Source: Nonomuraea fuscirosea (GTDB taxonomy: Bacteria; Actinomycetota; Actinomycetes; Streptosporangiales; Streptosporangiaceae). From it: 64,000 nucleotides of DNA. Of the stretch, positions 33,855 to 43,909 are shown in pieces. Location of the stretch: contig NZ_PVNG01000001.1 in assembly GCF_003001935.1 (NCBI RefSeq), forward strand, positions 372,001-436,000. Reading direction: 5' to 3'. The stretch's first letter is position 1. Every line of letters begins with the position of its first letter. The notes beneath the pieces were generated by a model. The model saw only the letters and a program-made list of their open reading frames with translations. It made no database searches and was not told where the DNA came from. The position numbers and the translations under genes were made by a program.

Positions 33855-34448
33855 GTGGTCGCACTCATGGCGCTGATCGGCCTGTTCTGCGGAGACCGCA
33901 TCAGGGCGCTGGCCCGCTCCTACGACGACCTGCCCGCCCCCGCCCTCTCCCGGGCCCCCTCCTGGCCGGCCCTGGAGCCGGTGTGCGCCGGGGTGGCCGC
34001 GCTGGTCGCGTGGCGGGCGGGTCTTCCGTACGTGTGCTTCGCCGTGATCGGCGTCGCCCTGGCCGTGATCGACTGGCGTACCAGCACGCTGCCCGACGCG
34101 ATCACGCTGCCGGCGTACCCGATCACCGCGCTCGCGCTGCTGCCGACCGGCGAGCTGCCCAGGGCGCTGGCCGGCGGGGCGGCGCTGGCCGCCGCGTACG
34201 GGCTGCTCTGGTTCGTCCGGCCGCAGGCCATGGGGTTCGGCGACGTCAAGCTGGCCGGGCTCATCGGCCTGGCCGCCGGCGCGCTCGGCTGGCAGGCCGT
34301 GGTGGCGGCCGCCTTCTGCGGGCAGCTGCTCGGCGCGCTCTACGGGCTGACCCTGCTGGTGAGCGGCCGCGGCACGCGGCACACGCAGTTTCCCTTCGGC
34401 CCCTTCATGCTGCTGGGGGCGCTCACGACACTCTGTCTCGCATGGTGA
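33855..34448 (+). CDS. Prepilin/type IV leader peptidase (A24 family)
   Basis: This 197-residue membrane protein has about six helices and both catalytic aspartates of A24 aspartic peptidases. These are in VIDWRTSTLPDAIT and in GFGDVKLAGLIGL. The methyltransferase-like N-terminal domain of classic PilD is missing, as is usual in actinobacteria. It should cut leaders of prepilin-like proteins at the membrane. The start is GTG 33855. It lies 44 bases upstream of aroC. Confidence 0.87.
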   Translation: MVALMALIGLFCGDRIRALARSYDDLPAPALSRAPSWPALEPVCAGVAALVAWRAGLPYVCFAVIGVALAVIDWRTSTLPDAITLPAYPITALALLPTGELPRALAGGAALAAAYGLLWFVRPQAMGFGDVKLAGLIGLAAGALGWQAVVAAAFCGQLLGALYGLTLLVSGRGTRHTQFPFGPFMLLGALTTLCLAW

Positions 34449-34492
34449 CCGGAGGGACATCTCACTAGGCGGTACGTGGAAGACTTGTACGC

Positions 34493-35674
34493 ATGTTGCG
34501 CTGGTTGACCGCCGGAGAGTCCCACGGCCCCGAACTCGTCGCCATCCTCGAAGGCCTGCCGGCCGGGGTCGAGGTGAGCACGTCCGCCATCGACGAGGCC
34601 CTGCGCCGCCGCAGGCTCGGCTATGGCCGCGGGGCGCGGATGAAGTTCGAGCAGGACCAGGTGACGATCGCCGGAGGCGTCCGCCACGGCCGCACCATGG
34701 GCAGCCCGGTCGCCGTCCGCGTCGGCAACACCGAGTGGCCGAAGTGGGAGAAGGTCATGGCGGCCGACCCGGTCGACCCGGCCGAGCTGGAGGGCCTGGC
34801 CCGCAACGCGCCCAGGTCGCGTCCGCGTCCCGGGCACGCCGACCTGGCGGGCATGCAGAAATACGGCTTCGACGACGCCCGCAACGTGCTCGACCGGGCC
34901 AGCGCCCGCGAGACCGCCGCCAGGGTGGCGCTCGGCGAGGTCGCCAGGCGCTTCCTCAAGCAGGCGCTCGGCGTCGACATCGTCAGCCACGTGACCGAGA
35001 TCGGCGGCGCGCGCACCCCGTCCCCGGTGCTGCCCGGCCCGGGCGATCTCGGCCGGATCGACGCCGACCCGGTGCGCTGCTCCGACGCCGAGGGCAGCGC
35101 CGCGATGGTCGCCGTGATCGACAAGGCGCACAAGGACGGCGACACGCTCGGCGGCGTCGTCGAGGTCCTCGCCTACGGCCTGCCGCCGGGCCTGGGCAGC
35201 TACACCCACTGGGACCGCAGGCTCGACTCCAGGCTGGCCGGCGCGCTCATGGGCATCCAGGCGATCAAGGGCGTGGCGGTCGGTGACGGCTTCGAGACGG
35301 CACGGCGTCCCGGCTCCCAGGCGCACGACGAGATCGAATACACCACCGACGACGGCGTCCGCCGCATCACCAACCGCGCGGGCGGCGTCGAGGGCGGCAT
35401 GAGCAACGGCGAGATCCTGCGGGTGAGCGCCGCCATGAAGCCCATCTCGACGGTGCCGAGGGCGCTGGCCACGATCGACGTCAAGACCGGCGAGGCGGCC
35501 AAGGCCCACCACGAGCGCTCCGACGTGTGCGCCGTCCCCGCCGCCGGCATCGTGGCCGAGGCGATGGTGGCGCTGGTGCTGGCCGACGCGGCGATCGAGA
35601 AGTTCGGCGGTGACTCCGTGGAGGAGGTCGCCCGCAACCTGTCCGGCTACCTCTCCTCCATGGTGATCAAGTGA
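34493..35674 (+). CDS. aroC: Chorismate synthase
   Basis: This 393-residue enzyme converts 5-enolpyruvylshikimate-3-phosphate to chorismate using reduced FMN, the last shikimate-pathway step. Signatures are clear: [60 protein letters not shown] and [26 protein letters not shown]. It opens the run aroC-aroK-aroB-aroQ; aroK follows after 31 bases. The length matches actinobacterial AroC. Confidence 0.96.
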   Translation: MLRWLTAGESHGPELVAILEGLPAGVEVSTSAIDEALRRRRLGYGRGARMKFEQDQVTIAGGVRHGRTMGSPVAVRVGNTEWPKWEKVMAADPVDPAELEGLARNAPRSRPRPGHADLAGMQKYGFDDARNVLDRASARETAARVALGEVARRFLKQALGVDIVSHVTEIGGARTPSPVLPGPGDLGRIDADPVRCSDAEGSAAMVAVIDKAHKDGDTLGGVVEVLAYGLPPGLGSYTHWDRRLDSRLAGALMGIQAIKGVAVGDGFETARRPGSQAHDEIEYTTDDGVRRITNRAGGVEGGMSNGEILRVSAAMKPISTVPRALATIDVKTGEAAKAHHERSDVCAVPAAGIVAEAMVALVLADAAIEKFGGDSVEEVARNLSGYLSSMVIK

Positions 35675-35705
35675 GCATGGTGCGGATGAGAATGGTGAGC
35701 GACAT

Positions 35706-36206
35706 ATGAGCAGGGTTGTGCTGATCGGGCCGCCCGGATCCGGCAAGACCACGCTCGGGCGGCTGCTGGCCGAGCGCCTCGGCGTCGGGTTCCGCGACAC
35801 CGACGCCGACATCGAGGCCGTGGCGGGCAAGCCCGTCTCCGACATCTTCGTCGAGGACGGCGAGGAGCGCTTCCGCGAGCTGGAGCACGAGGCCGTGCGC
35901 CGGGCGCTGGCCGAGCACGACGGCGTCCTGTCGCTCGGCGGCGGCGCCGTGCTGCACGCCGAGACGCAGACCCTGCTGCAGGGCCAGCACGTGGTCTACC
36001 TCCAGGTCGGGCTGTCCGACGCGATCCAGCGGGTGGGGCTCGGCTCCGCCAGGCCGCTGCTGGTGCTCAACCCGCGCAGTCAGCTGAAGAAGCTGATGGA
36101 GGAGCGGCGCCCGGTCTACGAGCGGCTGGCCGTCATGACGGTGGTCACCGACAAGCGCGAGCCGGACGAGCTGGCCGACGAGATCGTCAAGGGGCTGAGC
36201 GCATGA
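35706..36206 (+). CDS. aroK: Shikimate kinase
   Basis: This 166-residue kinase has P-loop GPPGSGKTTLGRLLAE, the shikimate-binding DTDADIE motif, FRELEHEAV, LSLGGGAVLH and the lid region RPLLVLNPRSQLKKLMEERRPVYE. It phosphorylates shikimate with ATP. Its TGA overlaps an ATG that opens a 25-codon frame leading straight into aroB. Confidence 0.94.
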   Translation: MSRVVLIGPPGSGKTTLGRLLAERLGVGFRDTDADIEAVAGKPVSDIFVEDGEERFRELEHEAVRRALAEHDGVLSLGGGAVLHAETQTLLQGQHVVYLQVGLSDAIQRVGLGSARPLLVLNPRSQLKKLMEERRPVYERLAVMTVVTDKREPDELADEIVKGLSA

Positions 36207-36280
36207 CGAGACCGTGCGCGGGCCCCCGCGGCGAGGGCGGTGCCTCCGTGAGCGCGACCGCGAAGGTGGTGCTCCGGTGA
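36203..36280 (+). CDS. Possible 25-codon coupling minicistron between aroK and aroB
   Basis: The ATG at 36203 overlaps the aroK stop (ATGA) and the frame ends with TGA at 36278-36280, which overlaps the aroB GTG (GTGA). It thus connects the two genes by two four-base overlaps. The 25-residue product ([13 protein letters not shown] followed by [12 protein letters not shown]) has no recognisable domain. It contains an internal copy of the aroB start region (GTGAGCGCGAC at 36248 and 36277). It may be a translational bridge and not a functional peptide; it may also be chance. Confidence 0.35.
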   Translation: MTRPCAGPRGEGGASVSATAKVVLR

Positions 36281-37347
36281 GCGCGACGCGGATCCACGTG
36301 CGCGGCGACAGCCCGTACGACGTCGTCGTCGGCACCGGTGTGCTGGCCGAGCTGGCCACGCTGCTCAAGCCCGGCGTGCGCACCGTCGCCGTGATCAGCC
36401 CGCAGACGCTGCCGGAGATCTCCCGGCCGGTCCGCGCGGCGCTGGCCGAGGCCGGCTACCAGGTGGTCGAGCTGACCGTGCCCGACGGCGAGCAGGCCAA
36501 GAGCGTCGAGGTGGCCGCGCGGCTCTGGTCCGAGCTGGGCCGCCACGGCGTGACCCGGTCCGACGCCGTGGTCGGCGTGGGCGGCGGAGCGACGACCGAC
36601 CTGGCCGGGTTCGTGGCCGCCACGTGGCTGCGCGGCGTGCAGGTCGTGCTGGTGCCGACGACGCTGCTGGCCATGGTCGACGCGGCGGTCGGCGGCAAGA
36701 ACGGCATCGACACGGCCGAGGGCAAAAACCTCGTGGGCACGTTCCTGCCGCCCGCGGGCGTGCTGTGCGAGCTGTCCACGCTCGACAGCATGCCGAGGCG
36801 CGACTACGTGGCGGGCCTGGCCGAGGTGATCAAGGGTGGCTTCATCGCCGACCCGGAGATCCTGCGGCTGGTCGAGTCCGACCCGGAGGCGGCCACCCGT
36901 CCCGGCGGGCCGCACACCCGCGAGCTGATCGAGCGCAAGATCCGGGTGAAGGCCGACGTCGTGGGCGCCGACCTGCGCGAGGCCGGGCTGCGCGAGATCC
37001 TCAACTACGGCCACACCCTCGGCCACGCCATCGAGCGCGACGAGCACTACGGCATCCGCCACGGCGAGGCCGTGGCCATCGGCATGGTCTACGCCGCCGA
37101 GCTGTCCAGGCTGGCCGGCCGCGCCGACCTGGTCGAGCGCACCCGCGCCGTCCTGACCGGCGTCGGCCTGCCCGTCTCCTACCGCGCCGACGCCTGGCCG
37201 CGCCTGCGCGACCACATGCGCCTGGACAAGAAGAACCGCGGCGCCGAGCAGCGCTTCGTCGTGCTCGACGGCCTGGCCGCGCCCGGCCGCCTCGAAGGCC
37301 CCGCCGAAGAGCTGCTCGAAGCCGCCTACAAGGAGATCGCCGAATGA
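36277..37347 (+). CDS. aroB: 3-dehydroquinate synthase
   Basis: This 356-residue NAD- and metal-dependent enzyme makes 3-dehydroquinate from DAHP. Motifs: [79 protein letters not shown], and metal ligands in [11 protein letters not shown] and [11 protein letters not shown]. The start is GTG 36277. A longer frame from 36214 has no family likeness. Its TGA overlaps the aroQ ATG. Confidence 0.95.
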   Translation: MSATRIHVRGDSPYDVVVGTGVLAELATLLKPGVRTVAVISPQTLPEISRPVRAALAEAGYQVVELTVPDGEQAKSVEVAARLWSELGRHGVTRSDAVVGVGGGATTDLAGFVAATWLRGVQVVLVPTTLLAMVDAAVGGKNGIDTAEGKNLVGTFLPPAGVLCELSTLDSMPRRDYVAGLAEVIKGGFIADPEILRLVESDPEAATRPGGPHTRELIERKIRVKADVVGADLREAGLREILNYGHTLGHAIERDEHYGIRHGEAVAIGMVYAAELSRLAGRADLVERTRAVLTGVGLPVSYRADAWPRLRDHMRLDKKNRGAEQRFVVLDGLAAPGRLEGPAEELLEAAYKEIAE

Positions 37348-37778
37348 TCCTCGTCCTCAACGGGCCCAACCTCGGCCGGCTCGGCAAGCGCGAGCCCGGC
37401 GTCTACGGCGCCTCCACCTACGAGGACCTCGTCCAGCTCTGCCGCGAGACCGCGGGCAAGCTCGGCCACGACGTCGACGTGCGCCAGACCGACTCCGAGG
37501 CCGAGCTCATCGGCTGGATCCACGAGGCCTGCGACGGGCGCGTCCCGGTGGTGCTCAACCCGGCCGCCTTCACCCACTACTCCTACGCCGTGCGCGACGC
37601 CGTCGCCCAGCGCACCGCCCCGCTCATCGAGGTGCACATCTCCAATCCCGCCTCCAGGGAAGAGTTTCGTCATACCTCCGTCGTGGCCGGGGTGGCGACG
37701 GGCACCATCGCGGGCTTCGGACTACAGTCGTACGTCCTTGCGCTGCACGCTATCGCGGAGATGAACACCACCTCATGA
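37344..37778 (+). CDS. aroQ: Type II 3-dehydroquinate dehydratase
   Basis: This 144-residue dodecamer-type enzyme dehydrates 3-dehydroquinate to 3-dehydroshikimate. It has [17 protein letters not shown] with the catalytic Tyr/Arg loop, [31 protein letters not shown] and the catalytic histidine in [17 protein letters not shown]. The loop reads [12 protein letters not shown] where many relatives have NLLGTREPEIYG. It overlaps aroB (ATGA) upstream and the GDSL hydrolase downstream. Confidence 0.93.
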   Translation: MILVLNGPNLGRLGKREPGVYGASTYEDLVQLCRETAGKLGHDVDVRQTDSEAELIGWIHEACDGRVPVVLNPAAFTHYSYAVRDAVAQRTAPLIEVHISNPASREEFRHTSVVAGVATGTIAGFGLQSYVLALHAIAEMNTTS

Positions 37779-38530
37779 GGCACTACAAGTCCTTCGTCGC
37801 CCTCGGCGACAGCTTCACGGAAGGGCTGAACGATCCCGGTCCCGACGGCCACTACCGAGGCTGGGCCGACCGGGTGGCAGAGCGGCTCGCCGCCGACGAC
37901 CCCTCCTTCCGCTACGCCAACCTGGCCGTCAGGGGCAAGCTCCTCGACCAGGTCGCGGCCGAGCAGGTGCCGGTCGCCGTGGAGATGGGGGCCGACCTGG
38001 TCAGCTTCTGCGCCGGGGGCAACGACCTGCTCAGGCCGGGCAGCGACCCCGACGTGATGGCCAAGACGCTCGCCCGGGCCGTGCGCGACCTGCGCGCGGG
38101 CGGGGCCGACGTGCTGCTGTTCACCGGCGTCGATCCGCGCGACACGCCGCTGATGCGGCGCCTGCGCGGTCGCTTCGCCATCTACTACCTGCACCTGCGC
38201 TCGATCGCCGACCTGTACGGGTGCCGCCTCGTCGACCAGTGGTCCATGCAGGGGCTGCGCGACTGGCGGGCCTGGAGCGCCGACCGGCTGCACATGAACG
38301 AGGACGGTCACCGCCTCGTCGCGGCCCGGGTGCTCGACGTGCTCGGCGTGCCGTTCGAGGACTGGCGCAAGGACTGGCCCGAGCGTTCCGTCGACCCGCG
38401 GGCCCGGCGCCGCGAGGACGCGCAGTGGATGCGCGAGCACCTGGTGCCGTGGATGTCGCGCCGCCTGCGCGGCGTGTCGTCCGGCGACGGCATCCTGCCC
38501 AAGCGCCCCGACCTCGCCCCCTGGTCCTGA
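37775..38530 (+). CDS. SGNH/GDSL-family hydrolase
   Basis: This 251-residue serine hydrolase has block [13 protein letters not shown] (nucleophile Ser), block II with [10 protein letters not shown], block [12 protein letters not shown] and block [15 protein letters not shown] (Asp/His). No signal peptide is visible, so it should be cytoplasmic. It may be an esterase or lipase-type deacylase. The ATG overlaps the aroQ stop, making it the last gene of the aro transcript. Its link to aromatic biosynthesis is unclear. Confidence 0.87.
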   Translation: MRHYKSFVALGDSFTEGLNDPGPDGHYRGWADRVAERLAADDPSFRYANLAVRGKLLDQVAAEQVPVAVEMGADLVSFCAGGNDLLRPGSDPDVMAKTLARAVRDLRAGGADVLLFTGVDPRDTPLMRRLRGRFAIYYLHLRSIADLYGCRLVDQWSMQGLRDWRAWSADRLHMNEDGHRLVAARVLDVLGVPFEDWRKDWPERSVDPRARRREDAQWMREHLVPWMSRRLRGVSSGDGILPKRPDLAPWS

Positions 38531-38549
38531 CCTTCCCCTGCCCTTCCTC

Positions 38550-38603
38550 CCGGCCCCGGCCGGCCGAGTTCGCTCAGGTCACCGGGGTCCGTGGCGGGGC
38601 CGG
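38550..38603. terminator. Possible long-loop hairpin at the end of the aro operon
   Basis: CCGGCCCCG (38550-38558) and CGGGGCCGG (38595-38603) are perfect complements flanking a 36-base loop in the gap between the convergent GDSL and helicase genes. The long loop and lack of a T-run make it a weak candidate. Confidence 0.3.
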
Positions 38604-40580
38604 TCAGGCGGTCTCGGTGGCCAGCCGCTTGAGCGCGGCCCGGGGGATCGCCGGGTCGGTCGTCCGCCAGAACGGCGGCAGCGAGCCCAGCAGGAAACCG
38701 CTGTAGCGGGCGGTCGCCAGCCGGGGATCCAGCACCGCGATCACGCCCTTGTCGTCCTGCGAGCGCAGCAGCCGCCCGACCCCCTGGGCCAGCAGCAGCG
38801 CCGCGTGGTTGGCCGCCACCGCCATGAACCCGTTGCCGCCCCTGGCCGCGACGTGCCGCTGCCTGGCCGAGGTGAGCGGGTCGTCGGGGCGCGGGAACGG
38901 CACCCGGTCGATGATGACCAGCCGCAGCGAGGGGCCGGGGACGTCGACGCCCTGCCACAGCGACAGGGTGCCGAACAGGCAGGTCGGCTCGTCCTCCGCG
39001 AACTGCTTGACCAGCAGCATGGTCGAGTCGTCGCCCTGGCACAGCAGCGGGACGTCCAGCCGGTCGCGCAGCGCCTCGGTGGCCGCCTTGGCCGCGCGCA
39101 TCGAGGAGAACAGGCCCAGCGTGCGCCCTCTTGCCGCCTCGATCAGCTCGGTGATCTCGTCGAGGTACTGCTGCGGCAGCCCGTCGCGGCCGGGCTGGGG
39201 CAGGTGCTTGGCGACGTAGAGGATGCCCGCGCGCGGGTGGTCGAACGGCGAGCCGACGTCGATGCCCTGCCAGCCCTTGCCGTCGCCGAGCCCCCACTGC
39301 GCCGCCAGCGCGTCGAACGTGCCGCCGAGCGCCAGCGTGGCCGAGGTGAGCACGACCGTCCGTTCGCCGAACAGCTTGTCGCGCAGCATGCCGCTCACGC
39401 TCAGCGGCGCGACGCGCAGCGCCGGCGGGCGCCGGTCGGTGCCGGCGTCGAGCCAGACCACCTCGGCGCGGTCGGACTCGGAGTCGTGACCGTACGCCTC
39501 CAGCATCCGCACCGCCGTGTCGTGCACCTCGTCCAGGGCGGTGAAGGCCGCCTTGCGCTGCCCCGCCTTGTCGGGGTCGTCCTTGTCGGCGTTGCGTGGG
39601 CCCATGGCGGTGACGCAGCGCCAGGAGGTGTCGCGGATGAGCTGCAGGGTCAGGCCGAGCACCTGGGGCAGCTCGTCGATGCGGCCGGGCGGCGCGGCGG
39701 CCAGCAGCGCCTTGAGGTCTTCGCCGGCCTCCATGAGCTGGTCGGCGAGGGGCTGGTCGATCAGCCGGCCGACCCGGCGCACCGCCAGCATCACCGACGA
39801 CTCCGACAGCTCGCCGGTCACCACGGAGGTCACCCGGTCGACCAGCTCGTGGGCCTCGTCGACCACCACGACCTCGTGCTCGGGCAGCACCGGCAGCTCG
39901 CCCATGGCGTCGATGGCCATCAGCGCGTGGTTGGTCACCACCACGTCGACCTCGCCGGCCCGCGCCCTGGCCAGCTCGGCGAAGCACTCGGGCCCCGAGG
40001 GGCAGCGGCTCGCGCCGAGGCACTCCTGCGCGCTCACGGAGAACTGCCGCCACGCCTGCTCGCTCACGCCGGGCACCAGCTCGTCGCGATCGCCGGTCTC
40101 GGTCTCCTCGGCCCACTCCTGGATGCGCTGCACCATGCGGCCGGTCGCGCTCACCTCGCGCGGGTCGAACAGCTGGTCCTGCTCGTCCTCCTCGGGCCAG
40201 CCCGCCGTGGCCTTGTAGCGGCACAGGTAGTTGCGGCGGCCCTTGAGGATGGCGAACGTCGGCTCGTGCGGCAGCTCCTTGGCCAGCGCCTCCGACAGCC
40301 GGGGCAGGTCGCGGTCGACGAGCTGGCGCTGCAGGGCGATGGTGGCCGTGGAGATGACCACGGGGGTGTCGCTGTCCATCGCGTGGCGGATGGAGGGCAC
40401 CAGGTAGGCCAGCGACTTGCCGGTGCCCGTGCCGGCCTGGACGGCCAGATGCTCCTCGCTGTCGATGGCCTTCTGCACCGCCTGGACCATGGTGATCTGG
40501 CCCTGACGTTCGCTCCCTCCGAGAGCGTTGACCGCGATGCTGAGCAGTTCGTCCACTGACGGGAGATGGGAGTCCGGCAC
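38604..40580 (-). CDS. dinG: DinG-family ATP-dependent DNA helicase
   Basis: This 658-residue XPD-like superfamily 2 helicase has Walker A AGTGTGKSLAYLVP (about 49-62), the DEAH box in VVVDEAHELVDRV, TSATLALGG and the late helicase motif QGVGRLLRSQDDKG. Four cysteines suited to an iron-sulfur cluster are seen: one in NYLCRYK, three in ECLGASRCPSGPECF. It unwinds DNA in repair or R-loop removal. GTG 40580 is preferred, because the frame further upstream (to 40883) loses family likeness. Confidence 0.9.
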   Translation of the reverse strand: MPDSHLPSVDELLSIAVNALGGSERQGQITMVQAVQKAIDSEEHLAVQAGTGTGKSLAYLVPSIRHAMDSDTPVVISTATIALQRQLVDRDLPRLSEALAKELPHEPTFAILKGRRNYLCRYKATAGWPEEDEQDQLFDPREVSATGRMVQRIQEWAEETETGDRDELVPGVSEQAWRQFSVSAQECLGASRCPSGPECFAELARARAGEVDVVVTNHALMAIDAMGELPVLPEHEVVVVDEAHELVDRVTSVVTGELSESSVMLAVRRVGRLIDQPLADQLMEAGEDLKALLAAAPPGRIDELPQVLGLTLQLIRDTSWRCVTAMGPRNADKDDPDKAGQRKAAFTALDEVHDTAVRMLEAYGHDSESDRAEVVWLDAGTDRRPPALRVAPLSVSGMLRDKLFGERTVVLTSATLALGGTFDALAAQWGLGDGKGWQGIDVGSPFDHPRAGILYVAKHLPQPGRDGLPQQYLDEITELIEAARGRTLGLFSSMRAAKAATEALRDRLDVPLLCQGDDSTMLLVKQFAEDEPTCLFGTLSLWQGVDVPGPSLRLVIIDRVPFPRPDDPLTSARQRHVAARGGNGFMAVAANHAALLLAQGVGRLLRSQDDKGVIAVLDPRLATARYSGFLLGSLPPFWRTTDPAIPRAALKRLATETA

Positions 40581-40822
40581 GGCAGTAAACGCTACCCGCA
40601 ATCCGGGGCCGCCGCGCCGAACGCCGTGTGATCGGCCAGACGCATCCTGGCGTTCGCGAATACTCCCGCCGGGTTGCGTGGCACACTGGGCGATCGGAAC
40701 TCCAACCGGTGACGATAGGTGTTCACGGGTTGTGACCACAGGGGTTCCGGGTGTAGATGGGAGAGCCGGTTCCACAGGGTTTTCCGGGGTTGAGTGGACG
40801 AATAAAGGCTGGTTAAAGCAGT

Positions 40823-42115
40823 ATGTCTGCCATGTCGGAAGTTGTCCCGTTGCCGTCGTTCGGCGAAGTCTTCTTCGATGCACGAGGTCAGGAGCGGTGC
40901 CTCCGGGTCACGTGGCATGAGGGCACGCTGGTCCTCAGCCTGTGGCGCGGCGAGATGTGCACCGCGAGCTTCCGCATGCCGATGGAGGACGTCGGGCGGC
41001 TGCTCGACACTCTCGACGAGGGCTTCGCGGAGGCCACGGGCGAGCAGCCCGCTGTGCCCGCGCCCGAGCCCGGCACCGAGGTGATGCCGGGCACCGGAAC
41101 CTATCACCGCCCGGGCCAGCACGGCCAGCAACCGGGCCGGCAGCACGCGCCGCAGACCGGCGCGCAGCAGCCCCAGCTGCCGGGCCGGCCGCAGCTCGAC
41201 GAGCGGCCCACGGCGGCGCTGTCGCCCAGCGACGTCCTCGTGGCCAGGGGCACTCCGGCCGCGCACCAGGACAAGCTGGTGGCCTCCTACGGCGAGACGA
41301 CGGCCCCCCGCGACCCCGGTTACGCCGAGCCCGCCGCCGGCCGCGGCGACTACGCCGACCCCGTCAGGGACAGCACCCCCGCGTACGGCGAGCCGCGCAA
41401 CCTCTTCACCGGTCCCCAGTACGTCGACTCCACCGGCCCCCAGCAGAAGTACACCGGCGACCCCTACAGCGGCCCGCAGTACGCCTCCGACCCGCTCAGC
41501 GGACCCCACCAGTACGGCCAGGACCCGCTCAGCGGCCCCCACTCCTACGCCCAGCAGGTCCAGCCCGAGCCGTTCACCGGCCCTCAGTACGTCGACAACG
41601 AGCCCGTCTACCAGATGCCCGGCTCCGACCAGCGCCGCCAGGCGCCGCTGAGCACCGACCCGCTCGGCTTCCCCTCGCAGGCGGCCGACCGCTACCAGGC
41701 GGCCGGCGACTATCCCTCCGATCCGTACGGCGGCCGCCGCCCCGACGCCTACCAGCAGCAGCCCCCGCAGGCCGCCCAGCCCCAGGCACCGGCGCAGCCG
41801 AGCACGGCGGGCCTCGGCACGCCCATGCACGGCATCCCCGGAGCGGGCCGCCGCCGCGGCGCCCCGCAGCCGCCGCAGCCGGCCCCCGTCCACGACGACT
41901 ACGGCTCCTACCAGAACCCGCAGGTGCCCAACCCGGTGGACCCGCTGATGACCCTCGGCCGGCCCGACCAGCAGTACCCGCCCGCGTCCGGGCAGCATCC
42001 CGGCCAGGAGGACCTGTCCCGCCCCTACGTCGGGGACCCCATGTTCTCCACGGGCGAGCGCCTGCGTCCCGACCAGCCCGACTACCACGAGAGAAGCGAC
42101 CGCAGGGAGTGGTGA
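40823..42115 (+). CDS. Pro/Gln-rich repetitive protein with conserved N-terminal domain
   Basis: This 430-residue protein has an ordered N-terminal domain of about 80 residues (SFGEVFFDARGQERCLRVTWHEGTLVLSLWRGEMCTASFRMPMEDVGRLLDTLDEGF). The rest is a long, probably disordered, Pro/Gln/Tyr-rich region. Within it are repeats FTGPQYVD (twice), DPLSGPH (twice) and SGPQYA. A short conserved-looking patch SPSDVLVARG sits between. There is no signal or membrane segment. I do not know the function. It is divergent from dinG; a TTGAGT box at 40790 with a weak TTAAAG at 40813 could be its promoter. Confidence 0.75.
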   Translation: MSAMSEVVPLPSFGEVFFDARGQERCLRVTWHEGTLVLSLWRGEMCTASFRMPMEDVGRLLDTLDEGFAEATGEQPAVPAPEPGTEVMPGTGTYHRPGQHGQQPGRQHAPQTGAQQPQLPGRPQLDERPTAALSPSDVLVARGTPAAHQDKLVASYGETTAPRDPGYAEPAAGRGDYADPVRDSTPAYGEPRNLFTGPQYVDSTGPQQKYTGDPYSGPQYASDPLSGPHQYGQDPLSGPHSYAQQVQPEPFTGPQYVDNEPVYQMPGSDQRRQAPLSTDPLGFPSQAADRYQAAGDYPSDPYGGRRPDAYQQQPPQAAQPQAPAQPSTAGLGTPMHGIPGAGRRRGAPQPPQPAPVHDDYGSYQNPQVPNPVDPLMTLGRPDQQYPPASGQHPGQEDLSRPYVGDPMFSTGERLRPDQPDYHERSDRREW

Positions 42116-42272
42116 CGGCCCACTCCGTCCCACCGGGTACGCTCACCGCGAGACGATCGAGCCACGGCTAGTCCCGGCGGCCGATCGCGCGTCATCGAGG
42201 AGCGAGCCCGCGCGGCCGAGGCTCCGGCGGGCGGTCCCGACCCCATCGGGCTGGCGGGGGAGGGGCGCGGCG

Positions 42273-43847
42273 GTGACACCGATCATGGGCCTGCAACTGC
42301 TGCTGGTGGCCGCCGGCGCCATCGCCGTGGCGGCGGTCGCCAGGCGCAGGGGCTGGCCGGCGCCGCTGCTGCTGGTGGCCGCGGGGCTGCTGGTCTCGCC
42401 CCTGGTGCCGGAGGTGCCGCTGGAGCCGGAGCTGGTGCTCTACGTGTTCCTGCCGCCGCTGCTCTACTCCGCCGCGCTCGACAGCTCCTACCTGCGCCTG
42501 CGTGACGTCAGGCAGGCCGTGGGGCTGCTGTCGGTCGGGCTGGTGCTGTTCACCACGGCCGTGGTCGGGCTGCTGGTCCACCTGATGCTGCCGGACCTGC
42601 CGCTGGCGCTGGCGTTCGCGCTCGGCGCCGTCATCGCCCCGCCCGACGCGGTGGCCGCCGTCGCGGTCGGCCGGCGGCTGGGGCTGCCGCGCCGGGCGCT
42701 GACGATCCTCATCGGCGAGAGCCTGTTCAACGACGCCACCGCGCTCACCCTCTACCGGGTGGCCATCGGGGCGGCGCTGGGCGGCGCGGTCAGCGTGTGG
42801 GAGGGGCTGGGCGAGTTCGTGTTCGCCGCCGCCGGCGGGGTGGTGATCGGGCTGGTGCTGGCGGTCGCGCTGGCGTGGCTGTTCCAGCGCACCCGCGACT
42901 CGCTGGTGGAGAACACGCTGATGCTGCTGATCCCGTTCGCCGCCTACCTGGCGGCGGAGTCCGTGCACGCCTCGGGCGTGATCGCGGTGGTGGTCGTCGG
43001 CCTCTACCTGGGCAACCGCATGCATCTGCGCGGGTTCGGCACCCGGCTGGTGTCCGACGCGGTGTGGAAGGTCACCGACTTCTTCCTCGAAGCGGTCGTC
43101 TTCGCGCTGATCGGGCTGCAGCTCGTGACCGTGGTCAAGGGCATCGCCGGCTACGGCCCCTGGGAGGTGGCCGGTTACGCCGCGGCGGTGCTGGCGGCCT
43201 CGATCGCGGCCAGGTTCGCCTGGATGTTCGGCCGCACCTTCCTGCTGAAGGTCCTCGGCCGCACCCGGCCGACGGCGGCGGAGACGGTGATCCTCGGCTG
43301 GGCGGGCATGCGCGGCGTGGTGTCGCTGGCGGCGGCGTTCGCCATCCCGCCCGAGGTGCCGGCGCGGGACCGGGCGCTGCTGCTGTTCCTGACGTTCACC
43401 ACGGTGATCGGCACGCTGCTCATCCAGGGCACCACGTTCCCCGCGCTGATCAGGCGGCTGCGTGTGTCCAGCGAGCAGGAGCGCTACGAGGACCGCCTGG
43501 CGGAGGCCGCGGCCCAGCAGGCGGCGCTCGAAGCGGGGCTGGCGGAGCTCGACCGGCTGGTCGGCGAGCAGGAGGGCGAGCCCGACCAGATCCAGAAACA
43601 GGTCATCGACCAGCTCAGGGAGAAGTCGTGGCGGCGCTCCCTGACGGCGTGGGAACGCCTCGGCGGTGGCACCGGCCCCGGCGGCGCGGAGACGCCGAGC
43701 GCACTCTACCGCCGCCTGCGCCGCGACATGCTGCAGGCCGAGCGCCAGGTCTTCGTCCGGCTGCGCGACGAACGCCGCCTCGACGACGAGGTGCTCAGAG
43801 AGGTGATGGCCCAGCTCGACTTCGAAGAGGCCATCCTCGAACGCTGA
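42273..43847 (+). CDS. Na+/H+ antiporter, CPA1/NhaP type
   Basis: This 524-residue membrane protein has about 12 helices with CPA1 motifs: LFLPPLLYSAALDSSY-like VFLPPLLYSAALDSSYLRL, GAVIAPPDAVAAVAVGRRLGLP, ILIGESLFNDATALTLYRVA (the ND ion-binding pair) and LGWAGMRGVVSLAAAFAIP. A cytoplasmic tail of about 130 residues with coiled-coil tendency follows. It exchanges Na+ for H+ to control pH and salt. The start is GTG 42273 after GGGGGAGGGG. The 157 bases upstream hold no other gene. Confidence 0.92.
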   Translation: MTPIMGLQLLLVAAGAIAVAAVARRRGWPAPLLLVAAGLLVSPLVPEVPLEPELVLYVFLPPLLYSAALDSSYLRLRDVRQAVGLLSVGLVLFTTAVVGLLVHLMLPDLPLALAFALGAVIAPPDAVAAVAVGRRLGLPRRALTILIGESLFNDATALTLYRVAIGAALGGAVSVWEGLGEFVFAAAGGVVIGLVLAVALAWLFQRTRDSLVENTLMLLIPFAAYLAAESVHASGVIAVVVVGLYLGNRMHLRGFGTRLVSDAVWKVTDFFLEAVVFALIGLQLVTVVKGIAGYGPWEVAGYAAAVLAASIAARFAWMFGRTFLLKVLGRTRPTAAETVILGWAGMRGVVSLAAAFAIPPEVPARDRALLLFLTFTTVIGTLLIQGTTFPALIRRLRVSSEQERYEDRLAEAAAQQAALEAGLAELDRLVGEQEGEPDQIQKQVIDQLREKSWRRSLTAWERLGGGTGPGGAETPSALYRRLRRDMLQAERQVFVRLRDERRLDDEVLREVMAQLDFEEAILER

Positions 43848-43909
43848 CGCACGCGACCTGAGGACCCGGCCGCCCCGGCCAGGGGCGCGGGCTCAGCCGG
43901 CCGGAAACG

